Below, in pieces: positions 15,723 to 24,785 of a DNA stretch of 64,000 nucleotides. Both the position numbers and the translations under genes were made by a program. Under the pieces are notes generated by a model that saw only the letters and a list, made by a program, of their open reading frames with translations, ran no database searches and was not told the origin of the DNA. Position 1 is the stretch's first letter; the number at the start of each line of letters is the position of its first letter. This DNA is from Acidiluteibacter ferrifornacis (GTDB lineage: Bacteria > Bacteroidota > Bacteroidia > Flavobacteriales_E > Vicingaceae): contig NZ_WWNE01000009.1 in NCBI RefSeq assembly GCF_009909615.1, positions 29,846 through 93,845 on the forward strand, given 5' to 3'.

Positions 15723-16940
15723 TTAATACGCTGCCATCAGCAAATCCAAATCTTTATAAGGCAACTTGAAGGTATCTGCCAAGTACTTATTCGTCAAAAT
15801 TCCTTTGTACAAATAAATGCCATTTCGAACAGAATAAATATTTCGCATGGTGTTCTCGACGCCGCCTTGTTCGCCCATGTCCATAATAACAGGTGTAAAC
15901 ACATTGCTCAAGGCATAAGAAGCGGTTCGCGCTACTCTAGAAGCTATATTAGGAACACAATAATGAATCACACCGTGCTTCGTGAAAGTTGGGTTAGAGT
16001 GAGTCGTCACTTCTGATGTTTCTATACAACCTCCTTGGTCGATACTTACATCAACGATGATGCTTCCTTCCTTCATCTTCTCCACCATCTCTTCCGTTAC
16101 CACAATAGGCGCCCTACCAACTTCTGAACGCAAAGCACCTATCACCACATCAGCCGTTCGCAAAGCTGATTTTAACTCCTGAGGTTGAATATTGGACGTA
16201 TATACCCTTTGCCCAATATCATTTTGTAATCGTCGCAACTTAAAAATATTGTTGCTGAATAATTTTACAGAAGCACCTAATCCCAACGCAGCTCTGGTGG
16301 CAAATTCCGCCACAGTTCCTGCCCCAATAATTACCACTTCTGTTGGTTTTACTCCTGTTATTCCACCCATCATCAAGCCTTGTCCTTTGTTGACATTGCT
16401 TAAATACTCGGCGGCTATTAAAATGGAAGTGTTACCTGCAATCTCACTCATGGCTCTAATCACAGGAAAAATTCCTTCTCTGTCTTTGATGTAATCGTAA
16501 GCAATAGCGGTCACTTTTTTGGCCATCATCTTTTCTAGAAAATTCTTGGGTTGTACCGGCAATTGAATCGCCGAAATCAACGTTTGCCCATGTTGCATAT
16601 AATCAATCTCTGCATGCGACAAGGGTTCTACTTTCAGAATTATATCCGCTTTGTAGACTTCCTGCGCCGACATGGCAATTTGTGCTCCTGCCTCGCTAAA
16701 ATCATTGTCCGTAAAGTTGGCTTTCTCCCCTGCTTTAGATTCTATTACTACTTGGTGTCCATTATTAACCAGTGTACAAACATCATTGGGCACTAATGGA
16801 ATTCGTTTTTCTTGTAAGGAGGTTTCTTTTGGAATTCCGATGAATAAATGACACTTTTTGCGTTTCACTTCTAGCATTTCCTCTTGAGGCAAATACCCTG
16901 CTGCTGACTTTGCCAGCGATTGTAATAAATCTTTAGACAT
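15723..16940 (-). CDS. ald: Alanine dehydrogenase
   Basis: 405 residues, somewhat longer than the usual 370 because of an N-terminal extension of about 30 residues that I know from Bacteroidota homologues. It interconverts L-alanine with pyruvate and ammonia using NAD. The pyruvate-site arginine lies in GIPKETSLQEKRIPL (about 35-49) and the lysine in ILKVEPLS (about 100-107); the NAD site is VIIGAGTVAEFATRAALGLG near 203-222, and VDVSIDQGGCIETSE near 300-314 carries the catalytic aspartate. The gene follows tsaE after two bases, so porX, tsaE and ald form one operon. The hairpin array downstream may end the transcript. Confidence 0.93.
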   Translation of the reverse strand: MSKDLLQSLAKSAAGYLPQEEMLEVKRKKCHLFIGIPKETSLQEKRIPLVPNDVCTLVNNGHQVVIESKAGEKANFTDNDFSEAGAQIAMSAQEVYKADIILKVEPLSHAEIDYMQHGQTLISAIQLPVQPKNFLEKMMAKKVTAIAYDYIKDREGIFPVIRAMSEIAGNTSILIAAEYLSNVNKGQGLMMGGITGVKPTEVVIIGAGTVAEFATRAALGLGASVKLFSNNIFKLRRLQNDIGQRVYTSNIQPQELKSALRTADVVIGALRSEVGRAPIVVTEEMVEKMKEGSIIVDVSIDQGGCIETSEVTTHSNPTFTKHGVIHYCVPNIASRVARTASYALSNVFTPVIMDMGEQGGVENTMRNIYSVRNGIYLYKGILTNKYLADTFKLPYKDLDLLMAAY

Positions 16941-16942
16941 CC

Positions 16943-17356
16943 CTATTGTATCGTATAAATTCGCTCTTCTGCTTTTTGTTCAACCCTGACTGTTACGTAA
17001 GATTCAGGCAATAGGTTAGGAATTTTTTCAGGCCACTCTACTAAGCAATAACTATCGCTGTAAAAATAGTCTTCCACTCCCATGTCCATCGCCTCCTCTT
17101 CTTCATCAACTCTATAAAAGTCAAAATGATAAACCGACTCTTCCAATAATGGTGAATAATATTCATTCACTAAAGAAAAAGTTGGACTACTCGTCAAATC
17201 TTCAACTTTAAGCAATTTACAAATTATCTTGATTAAAGTTGTCTTCCCGGCACCCATTTCTCCATAAAAAAGAATAACTTTCTTCTCTTTAGAGCAATCA
17301 ATTATACGTTTCGCAATTTCATCCAGTTCTGCAAGACTAGAAGCTTTCAACATCAT
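16943..17356 (-). CDS. tsaE: tRNA threonylcarbamoyladenosine biosynthesis ATPase TsaE
   Basis: 137 residues, the normal size for TsaE, the small P-loop ATPase that works with TsaB and TsaD to make the t6A modification next to the anticodon of ANN-decoding tRNAs. Walker A is GEMGAGKTT at 32-40; SSPTFSLVNEY near 56-66 is the switch-like region and HFDFYRVDE plus VEWPEKI are family signatures. The start codon overlaps the porX stop as ATGA (17353-17356), the classic sign of coupled translation. Confidence 0.95.
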   Translation of the reverse strand: MMLKASSLAELDEIAKRIIDCSKEKKVILFYGEMGAGKTTLIKIICKLLKVEDLTSSPTFSLVNEYYSPLLEESVYHFDFYRVDEEEEAMDMGVEDYFYSDSYCLVEWPEKIPNLLPESYVTVRVEQKAEERIYTIQ

Positions 17357-18909
17357 ACTTTTGGCAATAAAGTAACAATAGGCACCATCATTTCTTCTAG
17401 TGAAATTCCTCCATGTTGGAAAGTATCTCGGTAATACTGAACATAATGGTTGTAATTGTTAGGATAAGCAAAAAACAAATCATTCTTTGCAAAAATATAA
17501 GATTGGCTCATATTTACACGCGGTAAAAAAGCATCAATTGGCTCTTTTATCAACATCACATCTCCTTTGTCGAAACTTAAATTCTTTCCTTGCTTATATC
17601 TTAGGTTGGTGTTTACATTTTTATCACCAATCACTTTAGAAGGATTTTTTACTTTTATAGATCCGTGATCGGTCGTTAAAATTACTTTAGCCTTCTTACT
17701 TGCCAATACTTTTATGGCCTCCATAAAGGAGGAATGTTCAAACCAACTTAAGGTCAACGAACGGTAGGCTGCCTCGTCTTCAGCCAATTCTTTAATCACA
17801 TTGGTGTCCGTGCGTGCATGCGACAACATGTCTATAAAATTGTACACAATGGTATTGAACTTATTTTTCATCATGTTCGGTATCTCATCTACTACTTTCC
17901 GACCGAAGCTCTGATTCAATACTTTGTAGTAATTGTAACGCATATCTTTTTTGCCCAATCGCTTTAAATTCAAGCCTAGCAATTCCTCTTCATGCAGGTT
18001 TTTCCCCCCTTCTTCTTCATCATTCAGCCATAACTTAGGATACATTTTTTCAATTTCGGAAGGCATTAACCCCGCAAACAAAGAATTTCTAGCATACTGG
18101 GTGGTCGTGGGCAAAATACTCAAGTAAGTATCTTCATCGTCTATCCAAAAATATTCCCGAATCTTCGGCTTTAAAATTTCCCATTGATCGTATCTTAAAT
18201 TGTCTACTACAATTAAAAAAGTTGTGGAATCGTCATTAATGTGTGGAATTACCTTTTCTTTAATTACTCTTGGAGACATCAAAGGAGCCTCTTCCCTGCC
18301 GTGCAACCAATCGATGTAATTATCTTCTATAAATCTAGAAAACAAATGACTGGCCTCGTCTTTTTGCATTTGCAGTATTTCATTGAGCCCAGTTTCTTCG
18401 ATTCGATCTAACTCTAGTTCCCAATAAACCAATTTTTTATACACTTCCTGCCACTCTTCAAAAGTCATGCGATTGTGCATGCTTGTTCCAATATTCCGAA
18501 ACTCTTGTTGGTAGTTTATCGTTGTTTTCTCACTCACCAATCTAGATGTGTCTAAGTTTTTCTTGATGGTCAATAAGATTTGTTTAGGATTGACAGGTTT
18601 TATCAAATAATCGGATATTTTGGAACCAATGGCCTCCTCCATAATGAACTCTTCTTCACTCTTAGTGATCATCACAACTGGAAGCGATGAATGTGTGCTC
18701 TTAATTCTGCTCAATACCTCCAGACCAGAGATCCCAGGCATATTTTCATCTAAAAAAACTAAATCGTATCTGTTATCATCTACCATCTCTAAAGCCTCAG
18801 CTCCTGATGTGGTTGTACTAACATCATATCCCTTCTCTTCTAAAAAAATTATATGTGGTTTGAGTAAATGAATTTCATCATCTGCCCAAAGAATTTTTAT
18901 CTTCGCCAT
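17353..18909 (-). CDS. porX: T9SS response regulator PorX (receiver plus PglZ/alkaline-phosphatase-like domain)
   Basis: 518 residues. The receiver (1-120) has the acidic pair DD at 10-11, phosphoacceptor D54 in LVFLDENMP and lysine in SDYLIKPVNP. Instead of a DNA-binding domain, the C-terminal two thirds is a PglZ/alkaline-phosphatase-superfamily domain: FLIVVDNLRYDQWE near 223-236, SILPTTTQYARNSLFAGLMP near 256-275, ILTTDHGSIKVK near 407-418 and QHGGISLEEMMVP near the end, all expected metal-site regions. PorX is a known regulator of type IX secretion and acts on cyclic and linear oligonucleotides in characterised homologues. It heads the porX-tsaE-ald operon and is divergent from an HD-domain gene and the lipid A genes. 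Its partner kinase PorY is not in the window. Confidence 0.95.
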   Translation of the reverse strand: MAKIKILWADDEIHLLKPHIIFLEEKGYDVSTTTSGAEALEMVDDNRYDLVFLDENMPGISGLEVLSRIKSTHSSLPVVMITKSEEEFIMEEAIGSKISDYLIKPVNPKQILLTIKKNLDTSRLVSEKTTINYQQEFRNIGTSMHNRMTFEEWQEVYKKLVYWELELDRIEETGLNEILQMQKDEASHLFSRFIEDNYIDWLHGREEAPLMSPRVIKEKVIPHINDDSTTFLIVVDNLRYDQWEILKPKIREYFWIDDEDTYLSILPTTTQYARNSLFAGLMPSEIEKMYPKLWLNDEEEGGKNLHEEELLGLNLKRLGKKDMRYNYYKVLNQSFGRKVVDEIPNMMKNKFNTIVYNFIDMLSHARTDTNVIKELAEDEAAYRSLTLSWFEHSSFMEAIKVLASKKAKVILTTDHGSIKVKNPSKVIGDKNVNTNLRYKQGKNLSFDKGDVMLIKEPIDAFLPRVNMSQSYIFAKNDLFFAYPNNYNHYVQYYRDTFQHGGISLEEMMVPIVTLLPKV

Positions 18910-18945
18910 TAATTATTAGTTTTAATTTTCAACTCTCAATATAAG

Positions 18946-18971
18946 CTCAACAACGCGAGAATATTGTTGAG
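18946..18971. promoter_or_regulatory. Inverted repeat in the porX / HD-gene divergent region
   Basis: CTCAACAA (18946-18953) and TTGTTGAG (18964-18971) are perfect 8-base arms around a 10-base centre, located midway between the two divergent starts. It could be an operator or a 5' leader hairpin; neither is shown. Confidence 0.45.
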
Positions 18972-19013
18972 TGTGAATTTAAATTTTCATAAAATTAGTT
19001 AAAAGGAAAATCC

Positions 19014-20282
19014 TTGGAAACAACTCAGCCCAATAAAAAGAAAATTTTTAATGATCCCATTTATGGATTTATTTCTATTCCACACGATATCATTTATGAT
19101 TTAATAGAGCATTCTTATTTTCAGCGCCTAAGAAGAATCAACCAATTGGGCTTAACACACTTGGTATATCCAGGAGCTTTACACACTCGATTTCATCATG
19201 CAATGGGTGCCATGCATCTCATGCAGCGAGCAATAGATGTTATCCGCTCTAAAGGTCATGAAATAACATATGAAGAAGCCAAAGGGGTAACTATTGCCAT
19301 ACTTTTACATGATATTGGTCATGGGCCGTTTTCACATGCTTTGGAATATTGCATTGTAAAAAATGTCACACACGAAACCATTTCCGCCTTATTGATGGAT
19401 CGACTAAACGATCACTTCAATGGAGAATTAGACTTGGCCATTAGAATATTTAAAAATCAATACCACAAAAAGTTTCTACACCAGTTGGTTTCATCACAAT
19501 TGGACATGGATAGACTGGATTATTTAAAAAGGGACAGTTTTTATACCGGAGTTTCTGAAGGTGTAATTTCTGCAGATAGAATCATTTCTATGCTCAACGT
19601 AAAAGACGACGCTTTATGTGTAGAAGCCAAAGGAATCTACTCCATCGAGAAGTTTATTATCGCGAGAAGACTGATGTATTGGCAAGTGTATTTACACAAA
19701 ACCGTTCTATCTGCTGAACAATTATTAGTTCATATTTTAAAACGTGCTAAAGAGTTAGCAAGAAATAAAGTAGAGCTTTTCTCTACACCTACTTTCCGTC
19801 GATTTTTATACCATGATTTCGATACAGAATCTTTTGCTAAAGACAAATCCTTGTTGAATGATTTTGCTGCATTAGATGACTTCGATATTACAGCCTCTAT
19901 TAAGGCTTGGCAACAGCATGAAGATGCCATTTTGTCCATGTTGTGCAGAAGCATGTTGAATCGGAATTTATATAAAATTGAATTATCTAATGAGCCAATT
20001 TCATCCGATAGGTTTGATGAAATGAAACAAACGGTAATGGATAACTTAAATATTTCTGAACACGAGACGGAGTACCTGGTGTTTTCAGGCACCATTGCCA
20101 ACAACGCCTACAATCCTAAAAATGATAAAATTAACCTCCTGTACAAAGACGGCACTATATTAGACATAGCGGCAGCGGCAGACCAATTAAATATCTCGAT
20201 GCTATCGAAATCTGTCACAAAATATTACACCTGCTTTCCTAAACAAAACATGGTTAATAACTTCAAAAAAAAGGTGGGATAA
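19014..20282 (+). CDS. HD-domain phosphohydrolase (dGTPase-like)
   Basis: 422 residues of the HD superfamily related to dNTP triphosphohydrolases. Metal ligands are visible as RFHHAMGAMHL near 61-71, the HD pair in AILLHDIGHGPFSHALE near 94-110 and the distal aspartate in SSQLDMDRLDYLKRDSF near 159-175. Substrate is uncertain: dGTP or another phosphoester. The start is a TTG at 19014; the protein begins METTQPNKKKIFNDP and the family normally starts just before the KIFNDPIYGFI motif, so little can be missing. It precedes lpxD by 30 bases, but lpxD also has its own -7 box. Confidence 0.9.
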   Translation: METTQPNKKKIFNDPIYGFISIPHDIIYDLIEHSYFQRLRRINQLGLTHLVYPGALHTRFHHAMGAMHLMQRAIDVIRSKGHEITYEEAKGVTIAILLHDIGHGPFSHALEYCIVKNVTHETISALLMDRLNDHFNGELDLAIRIFKNQYHKKFLHQLVSSQLDMDRLDYLKRDSFYTGVSEGVISADRIISMLNVKDDALCVEAKGIYSIEKFIIARRLMYWQVYLHKTVLSAEQLLVHILKRAKELARNKVELFSTPTFRRFLYHDFDTESFAKDKSLLNDFAALDDFDITASIKAWQQHEDAILSMLCRSMLNRNLYKIELSNEPISSDRFDEMKQTVMDNLNISEHETEYLVFSGTIANNAYNPKNDKINLLYKDGTILDIAAAADQLNISMLSKSVTKYYTCFPKQNMVNNFKKKVG

Positions 20283-20300
20283 GAACGGTTAAATAATTAC

Positions 20301-20308
20301 TATTTTTG
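20301..20308 (+). promoter_or_regulatory. -7 box TATTTTTG before lpxD
   Basis: TATTTTTG ends four bases before the lpxD ATG at 20313, implying a leaderless transcript if used. No TTG is seen at -33 distance. Confidence 0.55.
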
Positions 20309-20312
20309 AAAC

Positions 20313-21350
20313 ATGGAATTTTCTGCGCATCAAATTGCCCAAATGTTAGGCGGAACAGTAGAAGGAAACCCCGATGCAACTGTAAACACGCTTTCTAAAA
20401 TCGAGGAAGGAACTAAGAATTCTCTTTCCTTTTTAGCCAATCCAAAATACACACATCATATCTATACAACTGACGCTACCATTGTTATTGTCAACAATAC
20501 ATTTGTAGCTGAAGAGTCCCTTAAAGAGGGGTGCACCTTAATACGTGTAGAAGATGCCTATGGGAGTTTTGGTAAGCTATTGGAAGCTTACAATCAAATT
20601 AAAAATAACAAGGTCGGTATCGACAAGCAGACTTCTATTTCAGATTCTGCACAATTGGGCGAAAACCTATACATTGGTGCATTTACTTCAATCGGAGACA
20701 ATGTAAAAATTGGAGATAATGTAAAAATATATCCAGGCTGTTACATTGGTGACAATGTCACTATCGGAGCTAACACCACACTTTTTGCAGATGTTAAAAT
20801 TTATACCGATTGCGTAATTGGAGCAGAATGCATGATTCACGCAGGTGTTGTGATTGGTGCGGATGGTTTTGGATTTGTTCCTAATTCAGAGAACCAATAT
20901 AATAAAGTACCTCAAATCGGAAATGTAATTATAGAAGACCACGTTGAAGTGGGTGCCAATACTTCCATTGATCGAGCGACTTTAGGCTCTACCATCATTA
21001 GAAAAGGAGTTAAATTAGACAACCTTGTGCAAATTGCTCACAACGTAGAAGTTGGAAATAATACAGTAATCGCTGCTCAAACAGGAGTTGCTGGTTCTAC
21101 TAAAATAGGTAAAGATTGTATGATTGGCGGTCAAGTTGGATTTGCCGGACATTTAATCATTGGAAATGGGGTAAAAATTGCTGCTCAATCAGGAATTGGG
21201 AGCAATATTAAAGATCAAGAAATAGTTCAAGGTTCACCTGCCTTCCCTATAGGAGATTATAAACGCTCATATGTTATGTTCAGAAATTTACCGCAGATGA
21301 GTCAAGATTTAAGAGATTTAAAATCGGAGATATCCGAATTGAAAAAATAG
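20313..21350 (+). CDS. lpxD: UDP-3-O-acylglucosamine N-acyltransferase LpxD
   Basis: 345 residues, the full length of LpxD, which adds the second hydroxyacyl chain to UDP-3-O-acyl-glucosamine in lipid A synthesis using acyl-ACP. The N-terminal uridine-binding domain (1-100) includes [13 protein letters not shown] near 38-50; from about 105 the protein is a left-handed parallel beta helix of hexapeptide repeats ([16 protein letters not shown] and others). The catalytic histidine region is [14 protein letters not shown] near 233-246, and [10 protein letters not shown] is a further signature. lpxC-fabZ and lpxA follow closely on the same strand. Confidence 0.95.
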   Translation: MEFSAHQIAQMLGGTVEGNPDATVNTLSKIEEGTKNSLSFLANPKYTHHIYTTDATIVIVNNTFVAEESLKEGCTLIRVEDAYGSFGKLLEAYNQIKNNKVGIDKQTSISDSAQLGENLYIGAFTSIGDNVKIGDNVKIYPGCYIGDNVTIGANTTLFADVKIYTDCVIGAECMIHAGVVIGADGFGFVPNSENQYNKVPQIGNVIIEDHVEVGANTSIDRATLGSTIIRKGVKLDNLVQIAHNVEVGNNTVIAAQTGVAGSTKIGKDCMIGGQVGFAGHLIIGNGVKIAAQSGIGSNIKDQEIVQGSPAFPIGDYKRSYVMFRNLPQMSQDLRDLKSEISELKK

Positions 21351-21363
21351 AATATTCGCCACT

Positions 21364-22752
21364 ATGAGTGACAAACAAAAAACAATTAAGAATGAAGTAA
21401 GCGTATCTGGTGTAGGCTTGCATACAGGAGAAAAAGTAACCTTAACGTTTAAGCCCGCTCCTGATAATCATGGTTACAAATTCCAAAGAATAGACTTGGA
21501 AGGAAAACCAATCATTAATGCTGATGTGGACAATGTGGTAGACACTTCAAGAGGAACCACTTTAGAGCAAAATGGAGCAAGAGTCTACACAACAGAACAT
21601 GCCTTAGCTGCTGTATATGGATTGGGAATTGACAATATCCTAATCGAACTAGATGGCAAAGAAATTCCAATTATGGATGGTAGTTCTCGCTATTTTGTTG
21701 AAGCTTTATTGAAAGCAGAAACTGTCGAGCAAACAGAAGAAAAGAACTATTATGTTGTGACGGAAAACTTAGCATTTGAGGATGTTGAGAAAGGAACAGA
21801 AATGTTAATGGTTCCTCAAGATGAGTTTAGGTTGACCGTAATGGTTGATTACAATTCTAAAATCTTGGGTACGCAGCATGCCCACATGTATCATATTGGA
21901 GAATTCGTAAAAGAGATTTCTGATTGCAGAACATTCGTATTCTTGCGAGAATTAGAGGTTTTAGCTAAACATGGCTTAATTAAAGGTGGAGATTTAGACA
22001 ATGCAATTGTATTGGTCGACCAAATTTTACCACAAGAAAAAATAGATGAAATTGCTGATCTATTAGGTAAACCAAAAATGGAAATCAAAGAAGCAGGAGT
22101 TTTAAACAACTTAGAATTGCATTTCCAAAACGAGCCTGCAAGACACAAACTATTAGATATGGTGGGTGATTTAGCATTAGTGGGACGTCCTATAAAAGGG
22201 CACATTTTAGCTGCTAGGCCAGGTCATAAAGGAAACACTGATTTTGCGAAGCTGATTAAGAAGAGAATCAAAGAAGAAACCAAAAAACCTCCCTTCTACG
22301 ATCAAAACCAACCACCGGTGTTCAATATCGAAGAAATTCAAAAGATGTTACCACATCGCTACCCTTTCCTTTTGGTGGACAAAATTATCGAGTTATCGGA
22401 TAATCATGTAGTAGGTGTTAAAAACGTGACTATGAACGAGGATTACTTCCAAGGTCACTTCCCTGGTAGTCCAGTAATGCCAGGAGTACTTCAAATTGAA
22501 GCCATGGCTCAGACTGGTGGAATCTTAGTATTAAACTCTGTGCCTGATCCTGAAAACTACCTGACCTATTTCATGAAGATTGATAATGTAAAATTTAAGA
22601 ATAAAGTAGTACCAGGCGATACATTAATTTTTAAATTAGAGCTTCTTTCTCCGATCCGTAGAGGAATATGCCACATGAAAGGAACTACTTATGTGGGAGA
22701 TAAAATTGCTACAGAAGGTGAGTTAATGGCACAAATTGTAAAAGTAAAATAA
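21364..22752 (+). CDS. lpxC-fabZ: Bifunctional UDP-3-O-acyl-GlcNAc deacetylase / 3-hydroxyacyl-ACP dehydratase
   Basis: 462 residues, a fusion typical of Bacteroidota. LpxC (about 1-305) is the zinc deacetylase that commits the cell to lipid A synthesis: TTEHALAAVYGLGIDN near 77-92 holds the first zinc histidine, GGDLDNAIVL is near 214 and HKLLDMVGDLAL near 261-272 holds the other ligands. FabZ (about 315-462) shows LPHRYPFLLVDKI near 331 and GHFPGSPVMPGVLQIEAMAQ near 364-383, with the catalytic histidine and glutamate, and feeds the competing phospholipid pathway. The fusion ties both uses of the hydroxyacyl-ACP pool at one stoichiometry. It lies 13 bases after lpxD and three bases before lpxA. 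Confidence 0.97.
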   Translation: MSDKQKTIKNEVSVSGVGLHTGEKVTLTFKPAPDNHGYKFQRIDLEGKPIINADVDNVVDTSRGTTLEQNGARVYTTEHALAAVYGLGIDNILIELDGKEIPIMDGSSRYFVEALLKAETVEQTEEKNYYVVTENLAFEDVEKGTEMLMVPQDEFRLTVMVDYNSKILGTQHAHMYHIGEFVKEISDCRTFVFLRELEVLAKHGLIKGGDLDNAIVLVDQILPQEKIDEIADLLGKPKMEIKEAGVLNNLELHFQNEPARHKLLDMVGDLALVGRPIKGHILAARPGHKGNTDFAKLIKKRIKEETKKPPFYDQNQPPVFNIEEIQKMLPHRYPFLLVDKIIELSDNHVVGVKNVTMNEDYFQGHFPGSPVMPGVLQIEAMAQTGGILVLNSVPDPENYLTYFMKIDNVKFKNKVVPGDTLIFKLELLSPIRRGICHMKGTTYVGDKIATEGELMAQIVKVK

Positions 22753-22755
22753 CTG

Positions 22756-23532
22756 ATGAGCCAAAATTATATACATCCAGATGCTAAAATCGGGAAAGAC
22801 GTAATCGTTGAGCCCTTTTCTTATATCTCAGGCGACGTTGAAATTGGAGAAGGAACGTGGGTTGGTCCCAATGTAACCATCATGGATGGAGCAAGAATTG
22901 GCAAAAACTGTAAGATTTTTCCTGGAGCCGTAATTTCAGCAATTCCGCAAGACTTAAAGTTTGCAGGGGAAGTTACTACTGTTGAAATTGGCGACAATAC
23001 GACCATTAGAGAATGTGTTACCATCAACCGTGGAACTGTAGACAGAAACAAAACTACCGTTGGAAGCAACTGTTTGTTAATGGCATATGTACATTTAGGT
23101 CATGATGTTTCTGTTGGAAACAATTGTATTTTAGCGAATTCCGCAAATATCGCCGGACATGTTACCATCGAAGATTATGTAATACTTGAAGGTATTGTTG
23201 CAGTTCAGCAATTTGTGTCAATTGGAGCACACAGTTTTGTTGCAGGCGGTTCTTTGGTAAGAAAGAATGTACCACCTTTTGTAAAAGCAGCCAGAGAGCC
23301 TTTGAGTTATGTAGGAGTCAATACTGTTGGTTTAAGACGTCGAGGTTTTTCAAATGAAGCAATCTTGCAAATTGAAGATATTTATAGGACACTTTATGTG
23401 AAAGGAAAAAATGTCTCCACCTCATTAGATATTATCTCATTAGAGGCCCCCGAATCTGCAGAAAAAACTTTAATTCTAGATTTTATTCGCAATTCAGAAA
23501 AAGGGATTATCAGAGGTCCCTTGGCACTATAA
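22756..23532 (+). CDS. lpxA: UDP-N-acetylglucosamine acyltransferase LpxA
   Basis: 258 residues, the standard size for LpxA, the first enzyme of lipid A synthesis, which acylates the 3-OH of UDP-GlcNAc. It is almost entirely hexapeptide repeats (IGKDVIVEPFSYISGDVEIG, IGKNCKIFPGAVIS). The catalytic histidine is in LMAYVHLGHDVSVGNN near 108-123, and AISAIPQDLKF (as VISAIPQDLKF) near 57-67 is a family signature. A C-terminal helical part follows. The start lies three bases after the lpxC-fabZ stop, so these genes are co-transcribed. Confidence 0.96.
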   Translation: MSQNYIHPDAKIGKDVIVEPFSYISGDVEIGEGTWVGPNVTIMDGARIGKNCKIFPGAVISAIPQDLKFAGEVTTVEIGDNTTIRECVTINRGTVDRNKTTVGSNCLLMAYVHLGHDVSVGNNCILANSANIAGHVTIEDYVILEGIVAVQQFVSIGAHSFVAGGSLVRKNVPPFVKAAREPLSYVGVNTVGLRRRGFSNEAILQIEDIYRTLYVKGKNVSTSLDIISLEAPESAEKTLILDFIRNSEKGIIRGPLAL

Positions 23533-23535
23533 TGC

Positions 23536-24156
23536 ATGACAATAACGCTTGATAATTTAGGTAGGCGCTTCAATAAAGAGTGGATTTTTAGAGGTATTTC
23601 TAAGGTCATTGATCCGCTTCATCCAACTGTTATTTTTGGAAATAATGGATCTGGGAAAAGCACCCTCATGAAATTAATCACATCGAGTGAAATCCCTTCT
23701 GAAGGAAGTATTAAATACCAAATAGGAGATAATGTAATCCCTGAAGACAAGGTGTTTTCTTATATTGGGATGGCAACTCCATATATGGATTTACCGGAAG
23801 AGTTTACACTCTCAGAGTTACTCCAATTCAATTTAAAATTTAAGCCATTTAATGATGGTCTAGGTGTCAAAGACATTGCAGAGATAGCTTTCCTCAGTGA
23901 CTCCTTAAATAAACAAGTCAAGGTTTTCTCTTCAGGGATGAAGCAACGATTAAAATTGGCTCTAGCCTTTTATACAAAAAACGCTATTTTACTTTTGGAC
24001 GAACCAACCTCCAATTTAGATCAGAAAGGGATCCATTGGTATCAAGAGCAGTTGGTAAAAGTAGGAACTACCAAAACCATCGTTATATGCTCCAATGCAA
24101 AAGAAGAAGAACACTTTATTTGTAATCAAATAATCGACATTAATCAATATAAATAG
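23536..24156 (+). CDS. ABC transporter ATP-binding protein without adjacent permease
   Basis: 206 residues, one ABC ATPase domain: Walker A is FGNNGSGKST near 35-44, the signature is FSSGMKQRLKLAL near 133-145 and Walker B is AILLLDEPTSNLDQ near 153-166. The signature starts FSSG rather than LSGG. It is short and has no linked membrane subunit, so the partner must be encoded elsewhere. It begins three bases after lpxA, which suggests an envelope-related job such as moving a lipid or exporting a polymer, but that is inference from position. The ATG at 23532 is in another frame; 23536 is the start that gives the domain. Confidence 0.88.
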   Translation: MTITLDNLGRRFNKEWIFRGISKVIDPLHPTVIFGNNGSGKSTLMKLITSSEIPSEGSIKYQIGDNVIPEDKVFSYIGMATPYMDLPEEFTLSELLQFNLKFKPFNDGLGVKDIAEIAFLSDSLNKQVKVFSSGMKQRLKLALAFYTKNAILLLDEPTSNLDQKGIHWYQEQLVKVGTTKTIVICSNAKEEEHFICNQIIDINQYK

Positions 24157-24181
24157 TATTCAATAGATTTCTCAGATTGCG

Positions 24182-24189
24182 TAAATTTG
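24182..24189 (+). promoter_or_regulatory. -7 box TAAATTTG before efp
   Basis: TAAATTTG fits TAnnTTTG, 25 bases before the efp ATG at 24215, in the 58-base gap that separates efp from the upstream ABC gene. No clear -33 TTG is present. Confidence 0.5.
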
Positions 24190-24214
24190 GGAAAAATTAT
24201 CAAACAATTAGAAC

Positions 24215-24781
24215 ATGGCCAATACATCAGATTTCAGAAACGGACTTTGCATTAAATTTAATCATGACTTGTACTCTATCGTAGAATTTCAACATGTTAA
24301 ACCTGGAAAAGGTGCTGCATTTGTTCGCACGAAATTAAAAAGTTTAACTTCAGGTAAAGTGATAGACAACACCTTCAACGCTGGTGTAAAAGTAGAAACT
24401 GTAAGGATTGAAAGAAGAAAATATCAATTTTTGTTTAAAGATGATAGTGGATACCACTTCATGGATTCAGAAACATTTGAGCAAACCTTTTTACCTGAAT
24501 CATTAATCACTGCACCACAATTTTTGAAAGAAGGAAATGATGTAGAGGTTATATTTCATGCAGAAGAGGAAAAAGCATTAGAGTGCGAAGTTCCTGCATT
24601 TGTTGAATTAGAAATTACTTACACCGAACCTGGCATCAAAGGAGATACTGCTACTAACGCTACAAAAAAAGCAACTGTAGAAACAGGAACAGAAATAAAT
24701 GTACCATTGTTTATCAACGAAGGTGACAGAGTTAAAATTGATACACGTAGCGGAAGCTATGTAGAACGCGTAAAATCTTAA
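24215..24781 (+). CDS. efp: Elongation factor P
   Basis: 188 residues, the standard three-domain EF-P, which enters the ribosomal E site and relieves stalling at proline runs. The tip loop reads [12 protein letters not shown] near 29-40, with K32 at the position that is lysylated or otherwise modified in other bacteria; no modification gene is near. The C-terminal signature is [14 protein letters not shown] (as VKIDTRSG). It starts 58 bases after the ABC ATPase and has its own -7 box; the second LpxD-like gene follows after four bases. Confidence 0.97.
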   Translation: MANTSDFRNGLCIKFNHDLYSIVEFQHVKPGKGAAFVRTKLKSLTSGKVIDNTFNAGVKVETVRIERRKYQFLFKDDSGYHFMDSETFEQTFLPESLITAPQFLKEGNDVEVIFHAEEEKALECEVPAFVELEITYTEPGIKGDTATNATKKATVETGTEINVPLFINEGDRVKIDTRSGSYVERVKS

Positions 24782-24785
24782 TAAA

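Noticed and set aside
17353..18909. PglZ domain as part of a BREX-type phage defence system
   Set aside because: The receiver-plus-PglZ layout and the tsaE-ald context identify PorX; no other BREX gene is present.
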